Assembly (NCBI GenBank): GCA_019925795.1
Contig: CM034309.1
Span: 20,268,729-20,332,728, forward strand
From: Dendrobium chrysotoxum
Taxonomy: Eukaryota; Streptophyta; Magnoliopsida; Asparagales; Orchidaceae
Reading direction: 5' to 3'
DNA: 64,000 bases
In this document: piece after piece, positions 48,261 to 61,149 of the stretch
Layout of the letters: each line of letters starts with the position of its first letter
How positions within the stretch are numbered: the first letter of the stretch is position 1
Notes under the pieces: model-generated
Database searches by the model: none
What the model saw: only the letters and a program-made list of their open reading frames with translations
Told to the model about the DNA's origin: nothing
Program-made: the position numbers and the translations under genes

Positions 48261-48273
48261 GCTCTCTATTAGG

Positions 48274-48414
48274 AGAAATTATTCTGTGTGAAGTTTGGAC
48301 AGGAAAAATTATTCGAATATGTGAGTGTATACACTGTGTACATATTTGTACACAGTGTGTATACTCATAGTTCGGGCATTCATTCCCGTTCGGATTCCAC
48401 ACAGAATAATTTCT
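48274..48414. mobile_element. 141-bp MITE with perfect 17-bp TIRs and 11-bp direct repeats (MULE-like)
   Basis: Both ends are AGAAATTATTCTGTGTG in inverted orientation, 17/17. Immediately outside are identical tctctattagg repeats (48263-48273 and 48415-48425). The centre holds another inverted repeat (TGAGTGTATACACTGTGTACA against its partner, 2 mismatches of 21). A 9-11-bp duplication suggests a Mutator-like origin. Confidence 0.88.
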
Positions 48415-48480
48415 TCTCTATTAGGCGTCGCTCATTGTCTGCACTATAGGAAGAAACATGCTTTTTTTGTCTAAGGCAAA

Positions 48481-48598
48481 GGCTTTGTTTGGGACGGCTT
48501 TCTTACTATTTTTTAAAGTAGTTTTTAGCATAAAAGTTAAAAATTTTGTACGAAAAACTGCTTTAAGAAGCAGTAAGAAAGCAATCTCAAATGAAGCC
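48481..48598. mobile_element. Tourist-like MITE, copy G
   Basis: GGCTTTGTTTGGGACGGC ... CTCAAATGAAGCC fold-back, same family as 21357-21476; flanks aaa and taa do not match perfectly. Confidence 0.75.
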
Positions 48599-48779
48599 TA
48601 AGTTTCTAAACGACTTTCTTTATGATCTCATATCCTCCATTCTCCCTCATGAATTTCGTGCTATTAAGTAACAATAAGGGAACCTAAAGAAGCAAAGTAA
48701 CTAACTAAGCAATAGTATGTCCCTATTATAAAAGTCACGCTGATGAGCTTGTGAATAAGAATCTATCAAATTGCTGGTT

Positions 48780-48883
48780 TAGACTTCCTACTTTTTAAAG
48801 CAATTTTTTAGTATAAAAATTAAATTTTTTTTTACTAAAAAGTTGCTTTAAGAAACAATAAGAAAATCGTTCTAAATAAAATC
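48780..48883. mobile_element. Tourist-like MITE, degraded copy H
   Basis: The core hairpin (ttttttagtataaaaatt ... actaaaaagttgcttt) is retained, while the left terminus is altered. Confidence 0.6.
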
Positions 48884-49289
48884 TTAATTATATTAGCTTT
48901 AATGTTAGCCATAATTACATATTTGCATAAGAATAAGATCATCAGAGCCGATAAGCAATTGAAAGTAACACAATTATCAAAGAGCTACAAATAAAAATAT
49001 ATAGAAATAATTAAAATATGCATGCTACAAGCCAAAGGCAACAAAGCTCTAAGCCATTTGATGAATTACTCTGAAAAAGCTCTAAGCCATATAAAAAAGA
49101 AGGGTGGAGTATGAATCATGATAATATTAATAAACAAATTATATAATATATCACCTAAGGACCAGGAAAGCCACCCACTGGCTAGCCAACTGGCCACTTG
49201 ACATTCCCTTTGAAGGAGGGTGTATTCCTGCTCAATCCCATGCCTCAAAGTGTGGATAGTTAAAAAATAAGGAAATGATTCTACGATAA

Positions 49290-49432
49290 AAGAAGCCTAA
49301 TGTATCATACTTTCATGTATTTGGTTGTAAATATTTCATCTTGAAAAATAAAAAGGAGAGTTTGATAAAATTTGATATGATATATGATGAATGAGTTTTC
49401 TTAAGATATTCAAATTATAATGAGTTTGGGGT
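49290..49432 (+). pseudogene. Copia (Sirevirus-like) polyprotein remnant, part 1: end of integrase
   Basis: The plus strand reads a Copia integrase C-terminal stretch (KPNVSYFHVFGCKYF, a stop where DEG is expected, then FLRYSNYN). It is interrupted at 49432 by the 11.2-kb element and resumes at 60614. Confidence 0.8.
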
Positions 49433-49728
49433 TGTTGACCTCATTTTTGTATGAGGTCATTAGGACCCACTTGGGTTTCTTTTTAGTGACCTAATGATGG
49501 AGAGATGTCTACCCCTTAGTCATAAAGGTCCTAATAAAGACCCAATTCAATCCCAATTAAACCCAGTTCTATCTTTTAGCTCAATCTTTAATCCAGCCTT
49601 CAATCAACATTCAATCAAATTCCAAATCATATCCAATTAATTTCAATCATTCATTTGATTTTCATTGATATGAATGGTTCAAGGTCAATCATTTAACTCT
49701 TAAATCCAACATTTCAAATCAAACCTTT

Positions 49729-52700
49729 AAGGTTAAGGACCTAGGTCCTGAAATCCTTTCTGGGTGAACTTTCTATCACCTATAAATCCAGCCAAGTGAC
49801 CTCCAAATCATGATCCGTCAATTGTATATTGTCAAAACATATCTCTAAGATCAACCCTCCAAATTTGAGCTCAATCCAACACTCCTAGCCCCTCAAACCG
49901 AATCTTTTCCCAAAGGCTACAAAACCTTCAATTATTTACAGCCTATTCCACTAAACTTGCCATCCAGAGCAATTTGACCTTGGGACCCTCTCCAAACCAT
50001 CCCATCACAGTCATCACTTTTTCTATGATTGGTTGACCAGTAAATTGCACTTTTCCAGACCCAGTTTGACCCAATGTTGACTAGGGGTCAAAATGACCAA
50101 AATGTCCTTTATAGAGGTTTTTAGTCTTTTCCCCAAAGTTCAACATGACCTTCCCATATAAACCTTCAAAACCTATTCCAATGGATCCTAAATATCATTA
50201 GGAATACATTGGACCCAAACTCAAGTCTTGGTTTGACCCGGTTGACCAAGTCAACTAAGGTTGACCAAAAAAGCCCCTTAAGGTTTCAAATATCAATTTC
50301 AATCCAAATGACCTTACCAATGCATGGTACAACCTCCATTGATCTCAAAATACTCATTTGAATTTTTTTGACCCAAACTTAACCCATGGTTTGACCAGGT
50401 TGACCAAATCAACCTTTAACCCACATTAAGGTCAATTTCAATACTTGAACCCATTTTAAATCAAATCAATCCCTCAAAATCATTCAATTGGACACCCTTG
50501 ACATGTCCAAAGCTTTCAAAGTCAAGCTTCCCCTTGGATTGACTTGGTCAACCCATTTGGAGGGGTCAAAACCTTCTCCAAACCCCTTTAAACCCATGAG
50601 AAAGAGCCAAATCATGGCCACATCACTATGCCACCTTGGCAAACCTTTATCTCAATCCAAAACATACTCAAACCTGCTGGAAAATAGACCATTTTCCTAT
50701 CTTAAGAAGTCCTAAGCCAACCCCTTAAACCAAGCCAAGCTTTGGTTCACCCAAATGGGGGAAAAGATGTGGTCCCCTTTCCCATGGACCAAGAGAGGTC
50801 ACACTCACCACCAAGCCTATTCCATAGCTTTGGGTAGCTTATAGGACACTTGTCATGCATCCAAACTCCCTCCAAATAAATCAAGACCATCCAATCCAAA
50901 AGCCAAGGGTTAAGGTGGGAGAAACCTAACCTAAGAGAGAGAATCTTCATTCTTCACTCTCCCTCAACTCTCCCCCAACTCTCCTCCAGCCTCCAACCTT
51001 CCTAAACCCTTTCCCATCTTCTCCAACCATTTCTAAGGCTTTCCCAAGCTTCTTTCCATTATTTCCAAGCCTCAAATCACTATTTTAGTGAGGAGAGAGC
51101 ATTCTAGAGAGAGAAGAGGGTTTTCCAACACAACTTTCGACCGATGAGTATTTTGAAAGTTATGAGTATTTTAATTTTCAAGTTCATTTTGAACTAAAAC
51201 GGCCTTAATCGATCTCGGCCGTCCGATTTTCTATCTTTCTTGATCGGACGGCTTGGGGTTAGTGATGGCATGGATAGGTGGTTGATAAACAGCACTTTGC
51301 ACATCAAAATGCCACACGTCATCGTCGTTTAGGCGCCGATCATTGCCAATGATTGGCGCCGCTTATTAATGGACTTAAAAATTTAAAAAAATAGTCATAA
51401 ATTTCAAAATTCATAGTAAATTCATTTCTCCACCAAATTAAGTGTTTTTGGGCCGTTGGAAAGATAATTTATCCTAGTATTTATTAAAATTAATTTTAAG
51501 TTGATTTGATCACTGGATTATGAGATATTTCTGTTTCTTTGAAATCAGATTTTTGTAATTTTCTCACAATCCAGTAGTCAATTGAGCCCCAAATTTTGGT
51601 GGAAGGTATTTGGGTATCTTAGGCATGTAATATAATTTTCTTAGGTTCAGATACCCATTGAATTGCTATGATGTGAATTTTTAAGGTAATGGGTCCATTT
51701 TGGACCCAAAACTTTGAAAATTCATAACTCTATTTTTCTATAGAATTAGGCTGCATAACTTTTGTGGTGTGATTGCATATATGTAAGGGTTAGACAAGCC
51801 AAATTTCAAGCCTATTTGAATAGTAGAGACACCTAGAAAAAATAATTAAGAAAAAGTCTAGAAAATTTAGAAAATTCCTAGGGGATTGTACACACACCCA
51901 ATAGGGGTGAAACTTGAACATTAAACAATTAGTGACATCAAGTACCTTAGGTTCAAATTTCATTGAATTGGGAGGTCATTAGGTCAGAAAATTAATTACC
52001 CAAAGTTTCAGCGCTTTTAAGGACCCATAAAATTCAAAAAAAATGTAATAAATCCAAATTAATTCCAAAAATTATAAATAATACCTCAAATTGACCAAAA
52101 CTTAGTCCTCTACCTAGAAAAGTAAAAGCCCCTTGACTGGACTCCTAATTTAACTTCAATTTGACTTTTAATGAAAATCAACAATTAATTAAATTAATTA
52201 ATTAAAAATATAAAATAATTTCCAAACACTTGGAAACACTCCCATGGGTCATTCCTGAACTTTGGGATTGATTCCATGCAGTTTGGGATGAGTTTGGATC
52301 AAAATGATCAAAACCTTCCTAATTATGTAATTTTTAAGAATCCAATAATTAGTGAAACTTTGAAAATACATAACTAATTTTAGAAAAATTTAAATTGAGC
52401 AAACTTAGTGTCAATCAACTCCAATTAAGGTCTAGTATTTTCTAAAAATGTCAAACCTCCAAAATCTGGTCAAAGTCAACAAGTCAACCTTTTGGTCAAC
52501 CGTAGTTCAAATCTAGGCCCGAACTTCAAAAAATCATAACTTTTCATAGAAAACTCCAAATTGAGTGTGCTAATAGTCTAACAACTCATCATAAGGTCTA
52601 ATATTTATTAAAAATCTGAAATTTATAAAATTAACTTTAATTTGAAAAGTCAACTTTTGACCCCTTAATTAACTGATTAAAATAATCCAGAAAATTCTAA

Positions 52701-54760
52701 AATTCAATAAATCATTCAAAATTCCAGAAAATATCAATTTTATTTTAAAACCGACAACCAATCAATTTAATTAAAAATTAATCAATCTTTAAACCTTAAT
52801 CAAACTCAAATCACTTAATTATATCGGGTACCACTGGGTAACTTAGGCCTATGAGGCTATTAAATTAGCCCCAAGGAAGGTGAAATAAACTTCATGGCCT
52901 CGGTGTGCAATAAAGGTGGTATTCAACAAACAATTAAAATCAATTTTAAAATTAAATTTAAACTATTAATACTTAAACTTCAATTAAAATCTCCTTTAAA
53001 CCTTTCAACAAATCAGAACGTCAAACAACTTCAATCAATTACCCATCTTAGGATCTACCCCAGCCACACGACCTACTATACACACTTTAGATGGTTTGAT
53101 AGGACAACCAACTCTAGATCTAGGTTAGGCCGGTGTTTACTTTTCTGCTGTGTGCCGGGTTTTCCGAGTTTTCATTGCATGTTATGATTGAAATTGATTG
53201 AAGTATTTATTTACTTTTACTGTACTCTGTGGATTGATGTGATGGGCGATTAGATTACCCTTAGGTTAGAAACGATCTGGATGCACACTGGATTTTCTGC
53301 TGGTGGCCACGCTTGTGCAGGGCAATAAAGGGGGGGCTAAATAAATAATAAATATAAATGCTACAGGTGCTTCAGCTGCTTAGCCCCCAAGTAAAAAGAG
53401 TGTGGCAAGTGTGTTTACTTTTATATGCACATATATATAACTGCTTGTGATGTATTTTAATATTTAAATGCTTAGGATAACCCTGTAGGAGAGTCTAGAG
53501 TTTTTTTTATTTCTTATATTCATGTAATTTATTTGAGTATTGAGTTGTGAAAGTGGCACTTTGAGTTTGGGATACATAGATCCAAAGGTTGGATTCCAAA
53601 GAGGAAAGGATACCCCTTTGGGGGATAGTCCTTATCCATTTGGAACTCCAAATTTGGATCATTTTACTACCCAAAAGTGAAAAAAGTAACCTTCCCCTCA
53701 AGGGAAGAGTTCTCTTTTTCATTTGGGTATCCAGTCATGAAGAATCCAAGGAGTTCGAGGAGGAGAAGATCGAGAAGTTGAAGACAAAGAGTATCCCACT
53801 CAAAGGCACTTGCATATGTATTAGGATTAGAATCCGGGTTGTTGTTAGTGGTGCCCGGCCACTTTTAATTTATGTAAATCTGGATTATAATAAGCAAGGT
53901 AATTTGCCTATGGACATTTACTTAATTAATTTGATTATTTAATGTGTTGTGATTTAATTTGATTGGGTATAGGATTGCCTATTTTTCCTAGTTCTTTGGC
54001 GCTTGCATGTCGTTTTTATTTTAGCCTGGATTTCGTTAGGCTCTTTAAGGACCAAAAGTATTTTTACTCATAACTAATATTTAAAATTTTAAGATTTAAG
54101 TAACATAGAAACTTAACGACCTAGGGAATAGCCGGAATCGTCCGGGGTCGCATGCATATTACTACATCTCTCTCCCCCCTTGCTGTGAGACACTTCCCCG
54201 TCTGCAGGTAGAGTCCAGATAATCCGACCTATGAGGATGAGGTGCTGAATCTGGGGAAGTCTAGTCTTTTCAAAAAATTATTTTATAAGTCTTTTTTAAA
54301 ATTTCATGCATACCAGATTTGGATACTTTAACCAGCATGCTTCGCATTAGAAACTAATTAAATTAAAATTTTAATTGCATTTTAGTCTAAGCATTCTACC
54401 CAACATGAGTCAAGGGGTCAATTAAAAATCTGCTCTAGATGTCGACCCTAACTTCTTAAATCAATCTTAAATAATGTCCCTAACCACTCTACATTAAAAG
54501 ACCGAACTCATGGTTTGAAGCGTTTATGTGGTTTAGCTAGCTCCCCAATCCAGGCCGGGATAAGCCCAAATTTTGTACTGCATTAGTTAGGTTCGGACCA
54601 CTGTGTTTCAGTGTCCAAATTTAGAGTTAGAAATCGGGGCAGATTTCTTTTTGAGTCATAAGACCCCAACATCTGGGAATATAATCCCAAATTTCTAATA
54701 AAATGCTTAACTCAAACTAAATATTCTTCCAATCCATAATTTAAAGCCTAACACTTAGCT
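49729..54760. repeat. 5-kb direct repeat, unit A
   Basis: Begins aaggttaaggacctaggtcc. Compared with unit B it lacks about 127 bp after 51140 and otherwise matches throughout with scattered substitutions. The first third is rich in ttgacc/ggtcaa. Confidence 0.95.
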
Positions 54761-57700
54761 AAGGTCAAGGACCTAGGTCCTCAAACCCTTTTTGGGTGAA
54801 CTTTCTGTCACCTAGAAACCCAGTCAAGTGACCTCCAAATCATGATCTGTCAATTGCATATTGTCAAAACATGTCTCTAACATCAACCCTCCAAATTTGA
54901 GCTCAATCCAACACTCCTAGCCCCTCAAACCAAATCTTTTCCCAAAGGCTGCAAAACCTTCAATTATTTACAGCCTATTCTACTAGACTTGCCATCCAGA
55001 GCAATTTGACCTTGGGACCCTCTCCAAACCATCCCATCACAGTCATCACTTTTTCTATGATTGGTTGACCAGTAAATTGCACTTTTCAGACCCAGTTTGA
55101 CCCAATGTTGATTAAGGGTCAAAATGACCAAAATGCCCTTTATAGAGGTTTTTGGTCTTTTCCCCAAAGTTCAACATGACCTTCCCATATAAACCTTCAA
55201 AACCTATTCCAATGGATCCTAAATATCATTAGGAATACATTGGACCCAAACTCAAGTCTTGGTTTGACCCGGTTGACCAAGTCAACTAAGGTTGACCAAA
55301 AAAGCCCCTTAAGGTTTCAAATGTCAATTTTAATCCAAATGACCTTACCAATGCATGGTACAACCTCCATTGATCTCAAAATACTCATTTGAATTTGTTT
55401 GACCCAAACTCAACCCATGGTTTGACCAGGTTGACTAAATCAACCTTTAACCCAAATTAAGGTCAATTTCAATACTTGAACCCATTTTAAATCAAATCAA
55501 TCCCTCAAAATCATTCAATTGGACACCCTTGACATGTCCAAAGCTTTCCAAGTCAAGCTTCCCCTTGGGTTGACTTGGTCAACCCATTTGGAGGGGTCAA
55601 AACCTTCTCCAATCCCCTTTAAACCCATGAGAAAGAGCCAAATCATGGCCACATCACTATGCCACCTTGGCAAACCTTTATCTCAATCCAAAACATACTC
55701 AAACCTGCTGGAAAATAGACCATTTTCCTATCTTAAGAAGTCCTAAGCCAACCCCTTAAACCAAGCCAAGCTTTGGTTCACCCAAATGGGGGAAAAGGTG
55801 TGGTCCCATTTCCCATGGACCAAGAGAGGTCACACTCACCACCAAACCTATTCCATAGCTTTGGGTAGCTTATGGGACACTTGTCATGCATCCAAACTCC
55901 CTCCAAATAAATCAAGACCATCCAATCCAAAAGCCAAGGGTTAAGGTGGGAGAAACCTAACCTAAGAGAGAGAATCTTCATTCTTCACTCTCCCTCAACT
56001 CTCCCCCAACTCTCCTCCAGCCTCCAACCTTCCTAAACCCTTTCCCATCTTCTCCAACCATTTCTAAGACTTTCCCAAGCTTCTTTCCATTATTTCCAAG
56101 CCTCAAATCACTATTTTAGTGAGGAGAGAGCATTCTAGAGAGAGAAGAGGGTTTTCCAACACAACTTTCGATCCAGCTAGATCCAGCTCTTGGTGTCTTC
56201 ATAAAAGTTGTAGAGGATCAATGCAGCTTTCCAACAAGCCCAAGATCTCAAAAATCTGATGAGCCTATGTTTCAAATTTCGTTAAATTTTGATGAGTATT
56301 TTGAAAGTTATGAGTATTTCAATTTTCTAGTTCATTTTGAACTAAAACGGCCTTAATCGATTTCGGCCGTTCGATTTTCTATCTTTCTTGATCGGACGGC
56401 TTGGGGTTAGTGATGGCATGGATAGGTGGTTGATAAACAGCACTTTGCATATCAAAATGCCACACATCGCCGTCATTTAGGCGCCGATCATTGCCAATGA
56501 TTGGCGTCGCTTATTAATGGACTTAGAAATTAAAAAAAATAGTCATAAATTTCAAAATTCATAGTAAATTCATTTCTCCACCAAATTAAGTGTTTTTGGG
56601 CTCGTTGGAAAGATAATTTATCCTAGTATTTATTAAAATTAATTTTAAGTTGATTTGATGACTGGATTGTGAGATATTTCTGTTTCTTTGAAATCAGTTT
56701 TTTTGTGATTTTCTCACAATCCAGTAGTCAATTGAGCCCCAAATTTTGGTGGAAGGTATTTGGGTATCTTAGGCATGTAATATAATTTTATTAGGTTCAG
56801 AGACCCATTGAATTGCTATGATGTGAATTTTTAAGGTAATAGGTCCATTTTGGACCCAAAACTTTGAAAATTCATAACTCCATTTTTCTATAGAATTAGG
56901 CTGCATAACTTTTGTGGTGTGATTGCATATGTGTAAGGGTTAGACAAGCCAAATTTCAAGCCTATTTGAATAGTAGAGACACCTAGGAAAAATAATTAAG
57001 GAAAAGTCTAAAAAATTTAGAAAATTCCTAGGGGATTATACACACACCCAATAGGGGTGAAACTTGAACATTAAAAAATTAGTGACATCAAGTACCTTAG
57101 GTTCAAATTTCATTGAATTTGGAGGTCATTAGGTCAGAAAATTAATTACCCAAATTTTCAGCCCTTTTAAGGACCCGAAAAATTCAAAAAAATGTAATAA
57201 ATCTAAATTAATTCCAAAAATTATAAATAATACCTCAAATTGACTAGAACGTAGTCTTCTACCTGAAAAAGTAAAAGCCCCTTGACTGGACTCCTAATTT
57301 AATTTCAATTTGACTTTTAATGAAAATTAATAATTAATTAAATTAATTAATTAATAATTATTAAAAATCCAAAATAATTTCCAAACACTTGGAAACACTC
57401 TCATGGGTCATTCCTGACCTTTGGGATTGATTCCATGCAGTTTGGGATGAGTTTGGATCAAAATGATCAAAATCTTCCTAATTAGGCAATTTTTAAGAAT
57501 CCAATAATTAGTGAAACTTTGAAAATGCATAACTAATTATAGAAAAATCCAAATTGAGCAAACTTAGTGTCAATCAACTCCAATTAAGGTCTAGTATTTT
57601 CTAAAAATGTCAAACCTCCAAAATCTAATCAAAGTCAAAAAGTCAACCTTTTGGTCAACCGTAGTTCAAATCTAGGCCCGAACTTAAAAAAATCATAACT

Positions 57701-59923
57701 TTTCATAGAAAACTCTAAATTGAGTGTGCTAATAGTCTAACAACTCATCATAAGGTCTAATATTTATTAAAAATCTGAAACTTATAAAATTAACTTTAAT
57801 TTGAAAAGTCATTTTTTGACCCCTTAATTAAGTGATTAAAATAATCCAGAAAATTCTAAAATTCAATAAATCATTCAAAATTCCAGAAAACATCAATTTT
57901 ATTTTAAAACCAGCAACCAATCAATTTAATTAAAAATTAATCAATCTTTAAACCTTAATCAAACTCAAATCACTTAATTATATCGGGTACCACTAGGTAA
58001 CCCAAGCCTACGAGGCTATTAAATTAGCCCCAAGGAAGGTGAAATAAACTTCATGGCCTCGGTGTGCAACAAAGGTGGTATTCAATAAATAATTAAAATC
58101 AATTTTAAAATTAAATTTAAACTGTTAAGACTTAAACTTCAATTAAAATTTCCCTTAAACCTTTCAACAAATTAGAACGTCAAACAACTTCAATCAATTA
58201 CCCATCCTAGGATCTACCCCAGCCACACGACCTACTATACACACTTTAGATGGTTTGATAGGACAACCAACTTTAGATCTAGGCTAGGCCGGTGTTTACT
58301 TTTCTGCTGTGTGTCGGGTTTTCTAAGTTTTCATTGCATGTTGTGATTGAAATTGATTGATGTGTTTGTTTACTTTTACTGCACTCTATGATTGATGTGA
58401 TGGGTGATTAGATTACCCTTAAGTTAGGAACGATCTGGATGCTCACTGGATTTTCTGTAGGTGGCCATGCTCGTGGAGGGTAATAAAGGGGGGGCTAAAT
58501 AAATAATAAATATAAATGCTACAGGTGCTTCAGCTGATTAGCTCCCAAGTAAAAAGAGTGTGGCAAGTGTGTTTACTTTTATATGCACATATATATAACT
58601 GCTTGTGATGTATTTTAATATTTAAATGCTTAGGATAACCCTGCAGGAGAGTCTAGAGTTTTTTTTATTTTTTACATTCATGTAATTTATTTGAGTATTG
58701 AGTTGTGAAAGTGGCACTTTGAGTTTGGGATACATAGATCCAAAGGTTGGATTCCAAAGAGGAAAGGATACCCATTTGGGGGATAGTCCTTATCCATTTG
58801 GAACTCCAAATTTGGATCATTTTACTACCCAAAAGTGGAAAAAGTAACCTTCCCCTCAAGGGAAGAGTTCTCTTTTTCATTTGGGTATCCAGTCATGAAG
58901 AATCCAAGGAGTTCGAGGAGGAGAAGATTGAGAAGTTGAAGACAAAGAGTATCCCACTCAAAGGCACTTGAGTCTGTATTAGAATTAGATTACGGGTTGT
59001 TGTTAGTGGTGCCCGACCACTTTTAATTTATGTAAATATGGGTTGTAATAAGCAAGGCAATTTGCCTATGGATATTTACTTAATTAATTTGATTATTTAA
59101 TGTATTGTGATTTAATTTGATTGCATATAGGATTGCCTATTTTTCCTAGTTCTTTGGCGCTTGCATGTCATTTTTGTTTTAGCCTGGACTTCGTTAGGCT
59201 CTTTAAGGACAAAAAGTATTTTTACTCATAACTAATATTTAAAATTTTAAGATTTAAGTAACATAGAAACTTAACGACCTAGGGAATAGCCGGAATCGTC
59301 AGGGGTCGCATGCATATTACTGCATCTCTCTCCCCCCTTGCTATGAGACACTTCCCCGCCTGCGGGTAGAGTCCAGATAATCCGACCTATGAGGATGAGG
59401 TGCTAGATTTGGGGAAGTTTAGTCTTTTCAAAAAATTATTTTATAAGTCTTTTTTAAAATTTCATGCATACCAGATTTGGATACTTTAACCAGCATGCAT
59501 CGCATTAGAAACTAATTAAATTAAAATTTTAATTGTATTTTAGTCTAAGCATTCCACCCAACATGAGTCAAGGGGTCAATTAGGAATCTGCTCTAGATGT
59601 CGACCCCAACTTCTTGAACTAATCTTAAATAACGTCCCTAACCTCTCTACATTAAAAGACCGACTCATGATTTGAAGCGTTTATGTGGTTTAGCTGGCTC
59701 CCCAATCCAGGCCGAGATAAGCCCAAATTTTGCACTGCATTAGTTAGGTTCGGACCACTGTGTTTCAGTGTCCAAATTTAGAGTTAGGAACCGGGGCAGA
59801 TTTCTTTTTGAGTCATAAGACCCCAACCTCTGGGAATATAATCCCAAATTTCTAATAAAATGCTTAACTCAAACTAAATATTCTTCCAATCCATAATTTA
59901 AAGCCCAACACTTAGCTTAGGTC
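54761..59923. repeat. 5-kb direct repeat, unit B
   Basis: Begins aaggtcaaggacctaggtcc and follows unit A without a spacer. It contains about 127 bp (around 56172-56296, starting atccagctagatccagctct) that unit A lacks. Similarity ends at taggtc (59923). Confidence 0.95.
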
Positions 59924-60613
59924 GGGACACTTTTGAATTATTTCAGAATCCTAAAGTGTCTCCTACCCTTCCTCATTTGATTTCAAAATAAGTGTTCAAT
60001 CTTGCTCTAATCCCATTTGAAAATTGAAATTGACCTCTTTGGCATCACTCCTAGAAATCTTTGAACAAAATTTCTGTCATTATTTTAATCAAAAGTTTTC
60101 GTAGGAGACTCCGGTCTCCCACGATGTAATTAACTACGAGGGCTTGCGCTCGTAGGAGATTTAGAACCCACATCTAATTTTTAAAAAAATTTAATTTTCA
60201 AAACTCAATTAGTCCTCTTTGGGAAAGTTAAATTACTAACGATCGTTATCGTTATGTTCAAACGATTATTGATAAATGATATCTTCTCCCTTTAGGGAGA
60301 TATATCTTTTATTAAAATGAATTTGAATATGAAACTAACGATCACTCCTCTTGATTATCCTAGCTCGATATTTGACTGAACTTTATTTTGACCCTTTAGG
60401 GGTCATACGAAGTTCTCTCTTAAATCTGGTTACGATATTCAAGGTGAAATTTATAATTCTAAATCTGAACCCTATCCTGAAATTTTATTTCTACCTCCCA
60501 AGGTGGTGTAATATTTTTGATGGGACGTTTGATTTTAGAATTAAATTTTAATGTCAATTTTGAATTCCCCAAAGAAGATTAAAATTTTTCAAAACCCACT
60601 TTTAAACCCAACA

Positions 60614-60877
60614 GGGGTATTCAACAAGAAGTGCCTAGTAGTTGAAAAGTTGATACATGTGACTTTTGAGAAAAAAAAAAGATCTAAGATTACCCAAGAT
60701 GAAGGATATGAATGACAAGGAGATTGATATGTTAAAAAACCTAAGATTTGATCCACTTGTAACTACTAGTGAGGTTCTTCTTATACCTGAATTATCTAAG
60801 GAGTGGAGATATTCCTTTGGTCATTTTAAGGAACTTATTATAGGAGATTTATCTCAAGGAATTACGACTAGGAGTGT
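60614..60877 (+). pseudogene. Copia remnant, part 2: integrase-RT linker
   Basis: Reads GVFNKK and LIHVTFE and, in another frame, ELSKEWRYSFGHFKELIIGD, hallmarks of the linker before Copia RT. It is split at 60877 by the solo LTR. Confidence 0.82.
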
Positions 60878-61149
60878 TGTTGCAGGCTAGAATATACATG
60901 GTGATAGAGTTAAAATTATACGTCTTAGCGTTGCATGGATATCCAGCTCACACACAGAGAACACAAGATTTTTTACGTGGAAAACCCTGGAAAAGGAAAA
61001 AACCACGGGGCCTGGCCCAGTTGAAATGATTCCACTAGAACTTGAGTAGGTTATAGTGGGCTGACTCACCTCCAAGGGCATATAGATTACAAGTATTAAT
61101 TATATATGAAAAGTCCAATGTCACTATGGCGGGACTTCGGGGTCACCCG

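Larger units (their letters stand above)
49433..60613. mobile_element. 11.2-kb LTR-derived element: two very long LTRs fused, internal domain missing
   Basis: Starts TGTTG and ends CAACA, flanked by GGGGT on both sides (49428-49432, 60614-60618). The interrupted Copia frame is continuous if it is removed. Inside, 49729-54760 and 54761-59923 are direct repeats of about 5.03 and 5.16 kb. A 296-bp left piece and a 690-bp right piece are unique. This is what remains if two LTRs of about 6 kb lost everything between the end of the first and the start of the second. No coding domain was found. LTRs of this size suggest an Ogre- or LARD-like parent. Confidence 0.75.

Noticed and set aside
50488..55981. 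Pairs of near-identical 67-75-aa ORFs
   Set aside because: Occur at the same place in both 5-kb LTR units, are short and match no protein family I know.
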